Assembly (NCBI GenBank): GCA_963978895.1
Contig: OZ022242.1
Coordinates: 31,177,131 to 31,241,130 of the forward strand
DNA: 64,000 bases
Direction of reading: 5' to 3'
Source: Erpobdella octoculata
Taxonomy: Eukaryota > Annelida > Clitellata > Hirudinida > Erpobdellidae
Numbering within the stretch: the stretch's first letter is position 1; every line of letters begins with the position of its first letter. The translations under genes were made by a program, and so were the position numbers. Shown piece after piece: positions 35,570-49,400 of this stretch. The notes under the pieces are model-generated. The model saw nothing but the letters and a program-made list of their open reading frames with translations, searched no databases and was not told the origin of the DNA.

Positions 35570-37103
35570 TAAAAAAAAAGGTGGTGAGAGAGAGAGAGAA
35601 AGAAATAAAAATGAGAGGGAGTGAGAGAAAAAAAGAGAAAGACAGAGAAAGAGATAAAGCGAAAAAGGTAAAGAGATACAAAAAAAACAATTCTTGCCTT
35701 TGAGCTAAACTTGTCTTGATAAGGCATGTGCTAAATGTGACAACAACAAAAATCGAGAAAAAAAATTGAAAATCTTTTTTATTAATTTATAAGCAAGTAA
35801 ATATTCAGTAGCTCAACTTAAAACTATTTTTGTTTTTGTTCTGAATAATAATTAAAACATTTTACTCAATTTATTGAAAGCCAATACATATTTTAAAATG
35901 TTGAATTATTTTGTTTTAGAAATGCAGATACTGCCTACCGGTGCTTGTTTAAAAAAAAATGATGAGAAACTTTTATAGATTTGGGCTTGTGCAGGTAGTT
36001 TACATGTAAGAATTTTGAATTTATGGATCTAGTTTCTCAGGATAACCTTGTTACTATTACTATGACTACTTTAATGCTGCTTTAAACTGACAAAGAATCA
36101 AAGTATAACAGTTTTTTTTATTATAAGAGCACCAATATAGAAACGATTATACAGACATTGAGGCGTCCCTGCTTGTGTTCTTCATCTTCTTTACAATAAA
36201 ACTTGTTTAAGAAACTCAAACACAAATGAAATTTAGGGTTTCTATTTTGTTTATTTCAAATAGATAACAAATGTTTTGTTAACTTTAAATAATAAGGTTT
36301 AAAAGAAACAATGCTCACATGACATTACTGCAAAAAATAATTTTATTACTTTATATTTAAAGTAATAAAATTACAAGTAATTAAATAATTAAAAAATAAA
36401 ATAAAATAATTAAATTAAAGTAGTTAAATAAAAATATTTGAAAATAAAAACAAAATTTAAAAGTTGATAAATTCATGTTCCTGCAATATAAAGCTATTAT
36501 AATTGTTATTCAATATTATCAGGGCTAATAAAAGCTTGAGAAAGTGCATCCAAGTAATTACTGGGACCATTAAAAGAAGTAACGGCCAATTATATTTAAC
36601 TTGTTCACAACTGACATTGTCAAAAAAAACATCTTTCATGATTATAAAATTTTGAGAAAGAAACTAATAACGCGTTTGTTCAGTTGGGTTGGTTTTTTGT
36701 ATCTAGGTCAGTACAGTAATTATGGCTAGGTTAATAACATAATTGGTTGAGCGATCTTCCCACACAAAGTACAGTAAAAAAATCTATCAAAACGTCGATT
36801 TTTAAGCGTTAAAAAAATCAATAAAAAACCTATATTTATTTCTATACTTAAATTGGTGTGAATGCTTGCAAACCAATGAAATGAAAATTAACCAATCGAG
36901 CTGAAATTTGAAATATAGACTTGCTTCTCCTGACAATGCATTCTATTAAAATTTAGAAATTGTTTGAGAAACAAATTGTGATTAATATTATTAGTTATCA
37001 ATTTGCAGAAACTCTGACACCACCACCACCATCACTACTACTACTACTACTTTGTTTACAGATTCAACTTTGTGTACCACACACGTATTCATATAATAGC
37101 ATA
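35570..37103 (+). other. Upstream DNA of gene 4, no gene seen
   Basis: Starts with the purine tract homologous to 7735-7915, then AT-rich sequence matching parts of 7916-10200 and 12140-12270 upstream of gene 2 but without the LINE and long TA array found there. It ends with CACCACCACCATCACTAC at about 37018. The type-B promoter presumably lies here; no specific element can be supported. Confidence 0.5.
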
Positions 37104-37114
37104 TAATATTTGAG

Positions 37115-37309
<195 letters not shown>

Positions 37310-37358
37310 GCATTTATAGTAGCATTACATACTGTCTTGACCACAATAGAGTGGCAAC

Positions 37359-37428
37359 ATGGCTGTGTTAATAAAAATTATTGTGCATTATTCATTTGTT
37401 TTTTCAATATTTGTTTGTTCTAACGGAG
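37359..37428 (+). CDS. Gene 4 signal-peptide exon (type B)
   Basis: MAVLIKIIVHYSFVFSIFVC followed by SNGG, ending GGA G|GTAATC in phase 1. One residue differs from gene 2 (Val for Leu in the core). The ATG lies about 50 bp after the ATT tract. Confidence 0.85.
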
Positions 37429-40400
37429 GTAATCAAATATTGTCTTGTTATATTTTAGTGAAATTAAAATAAAATCTGTTATTGATCGATAATTATGTTG
37501 ATTTTTAAAATAAATTTCAAGTAATAAAATAACATAAGAATCTATATGAAAAATAATGTTGAATAAATTAAATTATTTGTAAACAACTCGGTACTTGCTC
37601 TCGCTATTAACTTGTTGTTTCGCGTCTAAAACTTTGAGGTTTTGTCGATTTTGTGTTTAAACATTGATTAATTAATAGTCTAAACAAGATATGTCGAAAG
37701 CTATAACTCTCGAAAGTCTAGAAGTAGTTCTCAGCCGTATCGTCGACAGAATGAGCGACAATATGACGCGCTTACTGGAGACCATGAATAAAAACTATGA
37801 GGCTCTTCTTGATAGAATAGCCAAAACAACAACTGACTCGTTAAAAGAAATGTCGACCAAACTCGAGGACATTTCTATAAGATTGGGTGCTTTGGAGTCT
37901 GGGACTGATTCTTCTAAATTAGCGACTGACGAGCGAAATCTATTAGGCAATTCAACTAGTATTGCCGAAGTTCTGACTACCACTTTCTGGAGGTTGGAAC
38001 AAAAAAAAGATGACAAAAAGCGAAGAGCAAATAACATTGTCATTTCTGGTTTGAAATATGATGAGAAAAAATCAGATGCAGATTGTGTGGTAGACCTCTG
38101 TAAAAACAACCTTGCTGTGGTACCCAGGATTGTCGCGACAAGGCGGTTAGGAAAAGACCTTAGAAATCCCAGAGCAAAAATATGTGTTACTCTAGAAAAC
38201 CCTGCGGCAGCTGAAGAACTGCTGATGTCGTCTTGGATCTTGCGCTCGTCCAAGAATGAGGATGTACGAAAAATCTTCATGAACAGAGACCTGACAAAAC
38301 AACAGGCTGAACTCAACTACAAAAAGAGATGCGAAAGAAGAAAAGTTACTGATGGTCATCCTCCTGCCCCGGCTGGGTTAAGTGGCGAGGGTCAACTTTT
38401 TCGGAAGTAACGGTAGCACCCTAGCTCTCACAAACCTCAGAAGTATATCTAACAAGATTGAAGATTTTCGTTTTTTTCTAGAAGACTGCAGACAAGATAT
38501 GTTCTGTATTACTGAAACTTGGCTATTAGAAGAGATTCCAAGTAGTTTATTTCTGACTAAAGATAATGATTCAGTTCGACACGATAGAAAAACTCGTGGG
38601 GGGGTGTAGCGATGGTAGTAAAAACAAGTATTCCTCACAGAACCGTATTAGTACCTGATAACTTCCGGCATATTGAACTTGTTTGTGTAGATATTGAATT
38701 AAACGATAAATCATACAGAATTGTCACATACTATCGTCCTGGAGGTTTTGGTGCTGAGGCGGAGATCTATATGGTGGACAGTATTAATTGTTTTAAAGCG
38801 TTATATTCTCCTATACGTACAATGTGCCTGGTTGGAGACTTTAATTTGCCGGAGGTGGATTGGACCTGTTACTCATATCCAAACAACAGAGTCTACGGAG
38901 TGTTTATGGAATTTGTAAATAAATTTGGACTTCAACAGTTAATTCAAAAGCCGACTCGAGGAAACAACATTCTAGATTTGGTGCTCTCTGGGGACTCAAT
39001 GTTGATCTCAAATGTGGAGTTCAGATGCCAGATCGCTACCAGTGACCACAATGTAATGATTCTCCATTTAAATGTTACAGATCCAAGAAACAAAAGCGGT
39101 GTTCGAAACTCATATATGTTTGATAAAGCAAACTTTGCAGCAATAAACAACTTTCTGAAACTTGTGAAATGGGACGACATCTTCCAATATTGTTTCGACG
39201 TAGAAAACTGCTGGAATGCCCTTCAGCAGTGTATGAGTTATGTGACACAAACCTTCGTTCCAGTTCGTACTGTATTGAGCTCACGAGGACGACCAAGGAA
39301 AAACTCCAATAGAATAAAACGTCTATATAAATCCAAATTATTTTTCTGGAAAATCTGGAAGCATACTAAAGAGAATAAAGATAAAATCAAATACATGGAG
39401 TTTTCAAAATTATGTACTAAAGCAGTAAAAAAAGAACAATCTGACATTGAGAAGGGTCTTGTTTTATCTGGTAATGTTGGTGCTTTCTACAAATATATTC
39501 ACAACAAACTCTCCTTGAATTCTAAAATTACTGGGATAGAAACAAGTGATGGCACGATTGTTACAGATCCGGCTAAAATGTCAAATATCTTCAACGACTA
39601 TTTTGCAACCGTTTTTACAAAAGACGATGGAAGTAATCCACCTCTGGTGCAGAGGTCTCCCATCTCCTGGAAGAAGTTACGTTCACTCCTGATGTTGTTT
39701 TTTCAACCCTCAGAAGTCTTCGAATGACAAAATCTTGTGGCCCAGATGGTATACCGAATATATTGCTTAAACGCTGCGCCCAAAACATGACTATTCCACT
39801 CTGTCATATTTTTGAAATGTCTCTCAAAACACGAAGATTACCTGAAATATGGAGAACTGCATACATCACACCAATTCACAAAAAAGGACCTACAAGTGTT
39901 GTCTCAAACTACAGACCAATCTCTCTCACGTGTACATGCTGCCGCGTTATGGAAAAAATTGTTAGCAAAAGCATCTTGGCCCACCTCTCTACTCATGGTC
40001 TTATTTCTCCACATCAGCACGGTTTCCTGAGACAGAGATCAACTTGTACGAACCTTCTGGAGTGTGTACATGACTGGATTATGGGGTTACTGGATGGTAG
40101 TCGAGTGGACATTGTTTATTTTGATTTTCAAAAAGTTTTCGACTCTGTCTCCCACCCAAAATTGAAGACTAAACTCATTAGCTACGGAATATCAGGTGAT
40201 TTGTTGGCATGGATCTTGGATTTTTTGAGTGCTCGAAAACAGCTTGTTCGAATTGGTGAGTGCTTATCTGCTCCGAGAGATGTTACCAGTGGTGTTCCTC
40301 AAGGAAGTGTCCTGGGCCCCATACTCTTTCTAATTTTTATTAACGATATTACGGATGGTGATGCTTTTGGACCGGTCTCTGTCAAGATGTTTGCAGACGA

Positions 40401-43400
40401 CATAAAAATTTACTCAGCAACTCAGCCCACATCTTCTTCGGCTCCAGAAATACAGAGAGCAATTGATAAACTAGTTCTCTGGAGTGAAACATGGCAACTG
40501 AATCTGGCACTATCAAAGTGTTTTGTATGTCCTATTCACAGGCGAAGAAACGACAAAGGCTTCGAAATACCTAGATATCTAATTGGGACATACGAGCTTA
40601 AACCGACCGAGCAAGCAAGGGATCTGGGTGTACTAATTGATAAAAACCTTGATTTCAAAAAACACATTGAGAACATTATCCACTCTGCGTCGGTGAAACT
40701 CAGATTAATAAAACTATGCCTCCTGTCTAAAGATCCGTATCTGATGAAAAAAGCATTCACTACATACGTGCGACCATTGCTCGAATACTGCTCTCCAGTT
40801 TGGAGCCCTCGGCACAAGTACCTAATCGACGGCCTGGAGAAGGTTCAGAAAAGATTCACCCGTATGGTTCCAAATATCAGCCATCTACCATATTCGACCC
40901 GTCTCAGCTTTTTGGGATTGAAAACTCTAGAAGAGCGCAGACTTATCGCAGATCTTTGTTTCTGCTACAGATCTTTAAATGGAATGGTGGATTATAGCCT
41001 GGTTGGACAATTTAAACGAGCAAATTATGAAAAAACAAGGGGCCATAGCTACAAACTGATGCCAGGTCAATATAGAACTGACGATGCCAGGTTTTTCATA
41101 ACTGGATGCGTGGTCTCAGCATGGAATTCTTTGCCTCAGGATGTTGTTGGATCATCATACTACAGTCGGTTCAGAAGCTTGATAAATCAGATGGATTTAT
41201 CTAAGTTTTCAAGACTTTGAATTTTTCATGAAGCATTAGCAGATCTGGATGCCAAATGAACAGATTTTTGGAAGTATTTAGAGGGATTTTGAAGATTGCG
41301 GTGGAAGTTTCAACTTCACGGCATTATGTATAAGCGTTAAGAACAACAATTTGTCAGGTTTAACCGTTCCATAAATGCAAAATTTAAATATTTACAAGAC
41401 TTAATATCTTATTCAATATGTTATACGCGAGCATACCTTGCTATTGTATGTTTCTAACATCTTAACAATTTACGATTTGCATCTGAGTATGTGTACATAT
41501 TTCGTTTATTGGTTTTTTTTGTTTCGTTTGTACTGTCCGAACGGTATTAGAGGCCGATAGGCCCTTCTGTTTGAGAATAAATAAATAAATAAATAAATTA
41601 CGCTTAAAAAATAACAAAAATAAATGTTTTTTGCTAAAAAAGTATTTTTTTAGCGATATTAAAAGTATTTGTTTATTTAATTTGTTTATTATTACTTTAG
41701 TTATTTAAGTGTTTTACTAAATTAGGAAAAAATTTACTAAAAATATGTATTGTTAGAAAAAAGTTTAATGTAAAAAAGTTTAATGTAAAAAAAGATTTGT
41801 TACGGTTGGTTGTTTTCATCAACCAAGTTGAAAAGAACTATTTTCATTATTATTTATTCTATTTCTTCTTGTGTTTGTATTGCACCATCTAGATAGAGAT
41901 CACGTCGGCAACTTGAGGACCACGTTAGCTTACATACATTATTAAGTACCCTAAATTTTGCTTTTTTATGTTATTGTTTTAGTGTGCTAAATTGATTTAT
42001 GATAAAACAGGATTGTTCAAGCAAAACCATATTGTGATGGCTAAAATATTTTAGGCTATGAACTTTAGTTATGTTTTTCACATTTTGAAACTAGTTAATA
42101 CAATTTTTTTGATTTTTTAACCAGACTTAAATTTACAACCTATATATGTTGGATGCTATGGAACAATTTTACAAGATCTTGAAACAAAATTCAACATTCA
42201 ATCAACAAATGTATGCCTACAAATTTGTGGAAAATTCAATTTATTGTTTGCTGCTTTAAAGGTTATAATGAGTAACAATATTATGTAAAAAACATTAATT
42301 TTTTCTCAATGGCTAAGAATTATGTCATCTTTTTCACAATAGTTAGTCATTACAGAAAGTATTAACTGATCTATAAAATGTTTGATTTTGGAATTAGGAT
42401 ATTGATATTTAGAATTTCCACAAAACCAAAAATACGTTATTTATTTGTTTAGTTGTGATTATGCTAAACTAGAAGTGGCCGTTGCGGCTTCGCTCGCATG
42501 AAATTAAAGAATTTGAACCGTGCATCCATAGTAGAGTACTACACGGATCAATTTTTTAGGTCTCGGCTCGGCCCGTCCACTACTTGGCCCAGCCAGTTTC
42601 AAAAACCAAAATTCCTGGACCGGTACGGCCCGTCTAATTAGGGCCCGGCTCGTTTTTACAGGCCTAAAATTTCTATACTCTTGATGAAAAGCTTCGACCC
42701 GTCCCACCTTGATTTTTGGTTTGGCCCGGTCCGTCTGAAGACCCTAAAATCACTAAAATGTCTATATACTTAGTTAAAAACCTCGGCCCGTTCCACCTTG
42801 ATTTAAGGTTTGGCCTGGCCCGTATAAAGACCTTAAAACAACGGCTTGGCCCGGCCGGTGATAAACTGGACAGAGCTACTTTTAACCGGCACAAAACCTC
42901 AAAATACTAATTTTTACATCTGTAGCACTTACAGTTTTTGAGTAGCAGTTATTTTAAAATCAAATAACCTTTATTTCCACCCCACATTTGAGGTCCTGGA
43001 AACCAAAGTTTTAAAAAATTTTGTAACACTTATGTCGTTATTTTTTGAGTAAATACTAAATACTTATTTTAACTTTTGTAGCATTTACAGTTTTTGAGTA
43101 GCAATTACTTCAAAAACCAAGTAACCCTATTTTGCACCCCACATTTGAAGTCCTGGAAACCAAATTTTCAAAAAATCGTAAAATACGTATATCATTTTTT
43201 TGGAGTAGAAATCAAATTCTAATTTTTACTCCTGTAGCATCTACAGTTTTTGAATAGCAGTTGCTTTGAAAACCAAAGAACTTTATTCTCCACCCAACTT
43301 TTGAGGTCCTGGAAACCAAATTTTCGAAAAATGGTGAAACACCTATATCATTATTTTTAGAGTAGAAACTAAATACTAATTTTTCTTTTTGTAGCATTTA

Positions 43401-46400
43401 CAGTTTTTGAGTATCAGTTATTTTTAATATCAAATAATCCCACCCCACATTTAAGGTCCTGGAAACCAATTTAAAAAAAAATGGTGGAACACCTATATCA
43501 TTAGTTTTAGAGTAAAAACTAAGAACTAATTTTCACTCCTGTAGCATTTACTGTTTTTGAGTAGTAGTTGCTTAAAAAACTTATTACCCTTTTTTCCACC
43601 CCACATTTGAGGTCCTGGAAACCGAATTTTCAAAATATGGTGAAACATGCATATAATTATTTTTAGAGTAGAAACTAAATACTAATTTTACTTTAGTAGC
43701 ATTTGCAGTATTTGAGTAGGATTTACCTTAAAATGCAAATAACCCTAATTTCCACCCCACATTTGAAGTCCTGGAAACCAAATTTTCAAAAAATGGTAAA
43801 ATTTTATTATTTTTAGAGTAGAAACAAAGTACTAATTTTTATTTCTGTAGCATTCACAGTTTTTAAGTAGCAGCTACTTTAAAAACCAAATAACCCCATT
43901 TTCCAACCCACATTTGAGGTCCGGGAGACCAAATTTTCAAAAAATGGTGAAACACGTATCTTTTTATTTTTCAAGACAAATCCATATACCAAATTTCAAA
44001 ATCTCCTCATTCTTGGTTTTCGAGATATACATTGTTTTAGAAAAAATGTTTGTTTTTTAATTTCTTACCCACAGGAGCAATATTCTCAAAAATCCTTTTT
44101 TAGTGGATGTTCTAGCAATAAAAGAAATATAAGTTTCAAACTTCATGTTTCTAGGATGAAGCGTTTGAGCTAGGCGTTAATTATCAGTCAATCAGTCAGG
44201 ACATGTTTTTTTATATATATATAGATAGAAAATATGTTTGACATACTTATATTTTGAAAACAAAACAAATTGTTAAAAATAAATACTTTTTTCTAAAGTT
44301 TTGAAACATAAAACATCATTTCCCTGTCAAATGCAAGAAATGAGCTACTTTGTGTTTTAAATAACTAGCTGGGTTACCCGGCGTTGCCCGGGGATTTTAA
44401 AGGCTTTTTATCGTTTTCTCTCTGGCTCCCGTTTCCTTAACCGCTTGCTTTCCCGTTCCATGCCGCTTTCTCACTCCTGGTCGCATTTCTGCTCACGGTC
44501 GCTTTTCCGACCCCGGTCTCTTTTACTTTTCCCGATCCCGGTTGCTTTTACGCTTTACCGCTCCAGCTTGCTCTTCTTTTCGCTCTTCTGTTCCTCCATT
44601 AAATTTTAGAGCCTTCCCAATGTGGCTTAGATGGGCTGTAGCGGAATGCTGTGCACAGTCATCAAAATTGATCTGTTCTCTCGTTAACACTTTGTTGTTT
44701 GGTTTGCTCGTTTAGTTACGTCTGAACTTCCTCAATTTTAATTAGTGTTCTTTAATGTATTGGTTCCACTCTGCAAGTGTGATCTTCTGCAAAGGTTTAT
44801 TATGATTGACTGAAGCTGAAAAAAAAAGAATTTATTAGTTAACGGCTGCAATAATGTTAAAATCCGCTCATATATCTCAACAGGTTATATTTATTTTAAA
44901 TACTTGTAAATGCTTACAATAGATTTATCACACACTGTTCAACAGCTGCTTTTCGTAAAATCGCTAGTCTTAGTTTTTGAGTTGTTCTTAGTTTTTAAGT
45001 GTCATGTCTACAGAAAGCATATAACGCTACATGTGGTATGTTAATAAATGTTGACCCGTGGCTTTGAAAAATGTGATATAAAACACAGATTGAAATAAAA
45101 CATGAAGTAATAATAATATTAAAAACCTTCAAAGCATTAACTTAATGAATTTTCCGAGAGTTTTCTGAAATCATCAATTTGGAACAATCGAAGAGTACCA
45201 CTTTTATTTAGCAAATGATGCAATTATAAATTGAACAAAACAGCAGCAGATTGATAGGCTGGCTTGAGAACTTTGTTCATGATTTTGTTGAAACACAAAA
45301 ATACTGCACTTGCTTTCATTTCTTTCAAATTTCATGCACCTCATATATCAGTGAAACTTTTACAATAAATTGGTGTTGCATGTAAGATTTTCTTTAAAAT
45401 GTAATTTTCTAATTTCCTCTGAAAAGTAAAAAATAAAATAAGACCGATAAATTAATTCATAATCTTATAGTCATAACTACTCATGAATAATAATGGTTGT
45501 AATGCCATCACATAAAAAAAACTTACCTGCCCAAAAAAATTTCTCATTTACCGATAGGCTGATAGCAAGCTCGTCGCTCAACAATATTAGATGAGGAACA
45601 ATTGAAGTCAGAAGCCTTGAACGATAAATATGAACAATGAATTTAAATTTATTTTTCCAATCTGCAACTCCTTTTTGTAAAACACAAAATGTTAGAGCAT
45701 AATGATAATCTTATAATAATTAATAATAATATAACATAATTAAACACGTGCAATGCAACAAACGAAACAAATTGAAAGATACACAGTAAATCATGATTTT
45801 AAAAACTAAAAACAAATTACCAAAGCTTTGCCACTTACTTTTGAATAGGAGATATGAACAATGAATTTCTAATTTGATTTAATTTTAATTTGTTAAGTCT
45901 GGAACTCTTTTTGTGAAACACAAAATATCTCTAAATAGAAGAAATTTCACCTGCAATTTATTGATTAGTCCTGAAATCCAAAGTTATCTATATTTAAAAA
46001 ATAAGTTGCTAAAATCAAATATAAAGTTTACCGATAGCAGAGCTGTCGTATCGGAGGTTCGGAAGAGAATGAGCCTCAATGAGCTCTATGAAATCAAAAC
46101 AAAGGTATCCGGCGGCACCATAGATATCTATGGGCGGCACTAAACAACACACATATTTATTTAATTTAATATTTATATTTAAAACCTTTAAAACTTAAGA
46201 AAAAAAAATTAAAAATATTTTGTATAATTTAACTATAAATTAATTTTATTTTATTTTGTAGAAAAAAAATTTACTCCAACTTACTACCGCTGACCAAAAC
46301 GTTTTTTGTCCATAAAACATCAACGGAGAAACCAATTTATTTAAAATTTTTACAGGAACCACCGCTTGAATAACATACATAAGTGTGCCAAATTTCAATT

Positions 46401-49400
46401 AAATCTGTTTGGCCGTTTACATTTTATGTCCAAACAAACAAACATTTCATTTTTATATATAAGATTGTCTTTATTTTTTTTAGTTTATTTCTATTTCAAT
46501 TTTAAGAATAAATCAGAATGTTACTGCTGCAATTCTACGGAATATACAATTCCATCATCCAATTGTAATTTGTTGTGCTCTGACAACATTAATACTTGTG
46601 GAGGAAATAATTTTTATTCTGTTTATTTAGGTTTGATTTATTTAATTTTCAAATTCTACTTTTGCTAATGTGCGTATTTTTATAAGTATATTTTTCATTC
46701 AGAAATCTTTCACTCATTTAATACATTTTAATACTGTAAAATCTTTTTTATGCGGCTTTTTGCTTGCAATAGAAAATCGGTCGCATACCAATCAGAGTTT
46801 TAGAATGATAGTTTTGATATATTAGTAGTTTAGATTTCAAAAGTTATCTAACAATCAAATGTTATTTTTCTTTCTGATCACAACGCCAATTGATTTTGCA
46901 ATTTTTTATTCCTTTTTACAACACGTTATTATGACGGATTTTGTAACTCTCATTGTATATTATTTTGGGATTTCAGTGCAACCTAACAGCGTTCGTAAAG
47001 TTCAGTCATACATACATACATACATACATACATACAGACAAAGAGACAAACAAAATTATGTTTGTTGAAATATTTTAGTTGCAAAGCTTAATTTTTAAAT
47101 TTGATTTTGTTTAAATAATAATAGAATAGTTTTTGTTTGTTGTTAAAAAATAATGAAATTAACTTCGACAGCATTGCTTTTTTAGTTAAAATTCAATTTT
47201 TCAGTGGACAGTCCTGTTAAACCTAAACATCTTGGATGTTTTTATGAAGGACATATAGATAGTGATGATCATATATATGAAAGGAACAAATATATAACCA
47301 ATGATTGGTGTTTTGATTATTGCTCTCAACGAAATTATGCTCTTATGGGAACAGAAGTAAATAAATTTCAAGTTTGTATTTCTTACATGTATTTCAATGA
47401 ATAAATATGATTTGAATAATTTTCAAAAGACATAATTAAGTGTTAAATTTTGAGAATATTATGTACTAAAAAAGTTAGAAAATCATTTTTTTTAGTTTGT
47501 TTTGAATGTTAAACCAAAAACCTTTAAAATATAGCAGTGAATTAATAAAAATTAATTGTATAAAAAATTAGGGTTAAATTAATAATATATGTTTTTAATT
47601 GGTTTAAAAAAATATTTTTGTATTTATTCACAGTTGAAAAAATGCAATTGTTACAACAAACTGATAACAAACAAAGTTTATGACCAACATTTGTGTAACT
47701 ATAAATGTGAAGGAAATTCATCTCAAATATGTGGAGGTCCCTCATCACAAAGCATTCAAACAAGTTAATAATTTATTTCATTGGTTGAATACAAACTAAT
47801 TATAGTAGTTAAAAATATCAAAATGTTTATTTAAATAATTTTGTTTGTTTTTTAAATAATTTTAGTAAATTTTTTTTTTATCTAATGTTTGATTTATTAA
47901 TCCAGTTTGTTTCAGTTCAACTCTAAAAAAAACATGTTCTGAAATGTATCATTGTAAGGGATCTGTAATTGATACAAATATGAAATGTCCAACAAATCAA
48001 TGTAATGCTGGATGGAAAGGAGAATCGTGTAATCAGAGAGGTAATCAGAGATTCTTTTTTGTGAATTTAAAGTTTCACATTCATATAAATTTAACCAATT
48101 ATTACAGATTGTAATTTTAACAACGGAATGTGTGGACAACATAAATGCCAAGATTATAATATTGGAAGCAGAAATGTTTCAGAGTGTGTTTGTAAGAAAG
48201 GATTTAAAAAAACAACTATTTATGATGATTGCAAAGGTATTATTTGCTTGATATCAAACGTAAAAAATTGTTATAATGTAAAAAAATAAAACTAAAACTC
48301 ACTTAAAAATTAATTATCTTTTTTTATTTTGTTACAAATTAACAATATGTTGATAATTTTGCAAAATATTTGCACATTAAGAAAAAAGTTTAGGATTCCG
48401 ATACATTGGATGTTACAAACATTTTAATGCAACTTCCATGAAGATAACTGTTGAGTCTGCAAACGAGTGCATTCATTTCTGTAATAAATCAAATTCATGG
48501 TTTGCTGCTTTGAAGGTTAAATATAAAAAAGTTATTAAACAATTATTTATAAATTGTTAATACTAAATAACTTCGCAGAATGAAACAGAGTGTTATTGTG
48601 GCAATATCATTAGTTATACAGTTCCATCATCTAATTGTAATTTGATGTGTTATGATAATATTGATACAATTGGAGGAATTCAATTTTATTCGATATATAT
48701 TGGTATGTTATTTAAATACTAACTAGCTTTGTTGTTTTTTTAAAAACTTGTTGAGATATTCATTTTATACAACAAAAACTTTAATTGGAAATTGTTCAGT
48801 TGAAACGTTTTATCGACCAATCTACAAGGGATGTTACAAAGACTTTTTTAAAAATTTGAACAATCATGACTTTGAGATGACTATTGAGTGGTGTTATAAT
48901 TTTTGTTCTCAAAACAATTTTTATTTTATGGCAATTTGGGTGAGTTTGAGTAATTTTTAAAAATTAAATTTTGTAACAAAACAACTACAAAAACGTTACA
49001 ATTTAAACATTAAAAACAATATTTAAGAATGCTATCAATTCATGGCAATTTTTGTTTGTTTAAGTAATTTTAGGAATTTTTATTTTTCCTTCAGTTTTGT
49101 AACGAAACAACTGCAACATTATAGCATTATAACATACACATAACATAACTTTATTATAGTGAATAAGGAATCAAAAATGACTGTATAATATTCACTACTT
49201 TTTTAAAAACTAAAAGTTACATAACGAAAGTTTCGATTTGAATTCATTCAAAGTCTGAGCATTTGCAACATCTTCTTTTAGTTTGTTCCACTCGTTGATG
49301 ATTCTTGCGCTGAAAAACGTCCGCTTCAAAGGTCCTGTCCTGTCTTTGTAAAGCTTCATCGGATGACCTCTTGTATTTCTGTTGGAAACTCTAGTAAAGA

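Larger units (their letters stand above)
37576..41599 (+). mobile_element. Near-full-length LINE (CR1/L2/Jockey-like) in gene 4 intron 1
   Basis: About 4 kb with two ORFs and a (AATA)n tail at 41573-41599. Gene 2 intron 1 (13125-13160) shows the empty site: AAATTAAATTA followed by TTATGTTTGAAAAAATAGC. In gene 4 the left side reads AAATTAAATTATTTG and the right side AAATTACGCTTAAAAAATA, consistent with a short target duplication around AAATTA. It is in sense orientation within the gene. Confidence 0.88.

Noticed and set aside
38721..39447. Alternative frames on both strands inside the LINE
   Set aside because: Shadows of ORF2; no motif of their own.
45913..46143. 76-codon frame within the CTAGC-family element
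   Set aside because: No recognisable motif and no second copy in the window to test conservation; left as part of the element.
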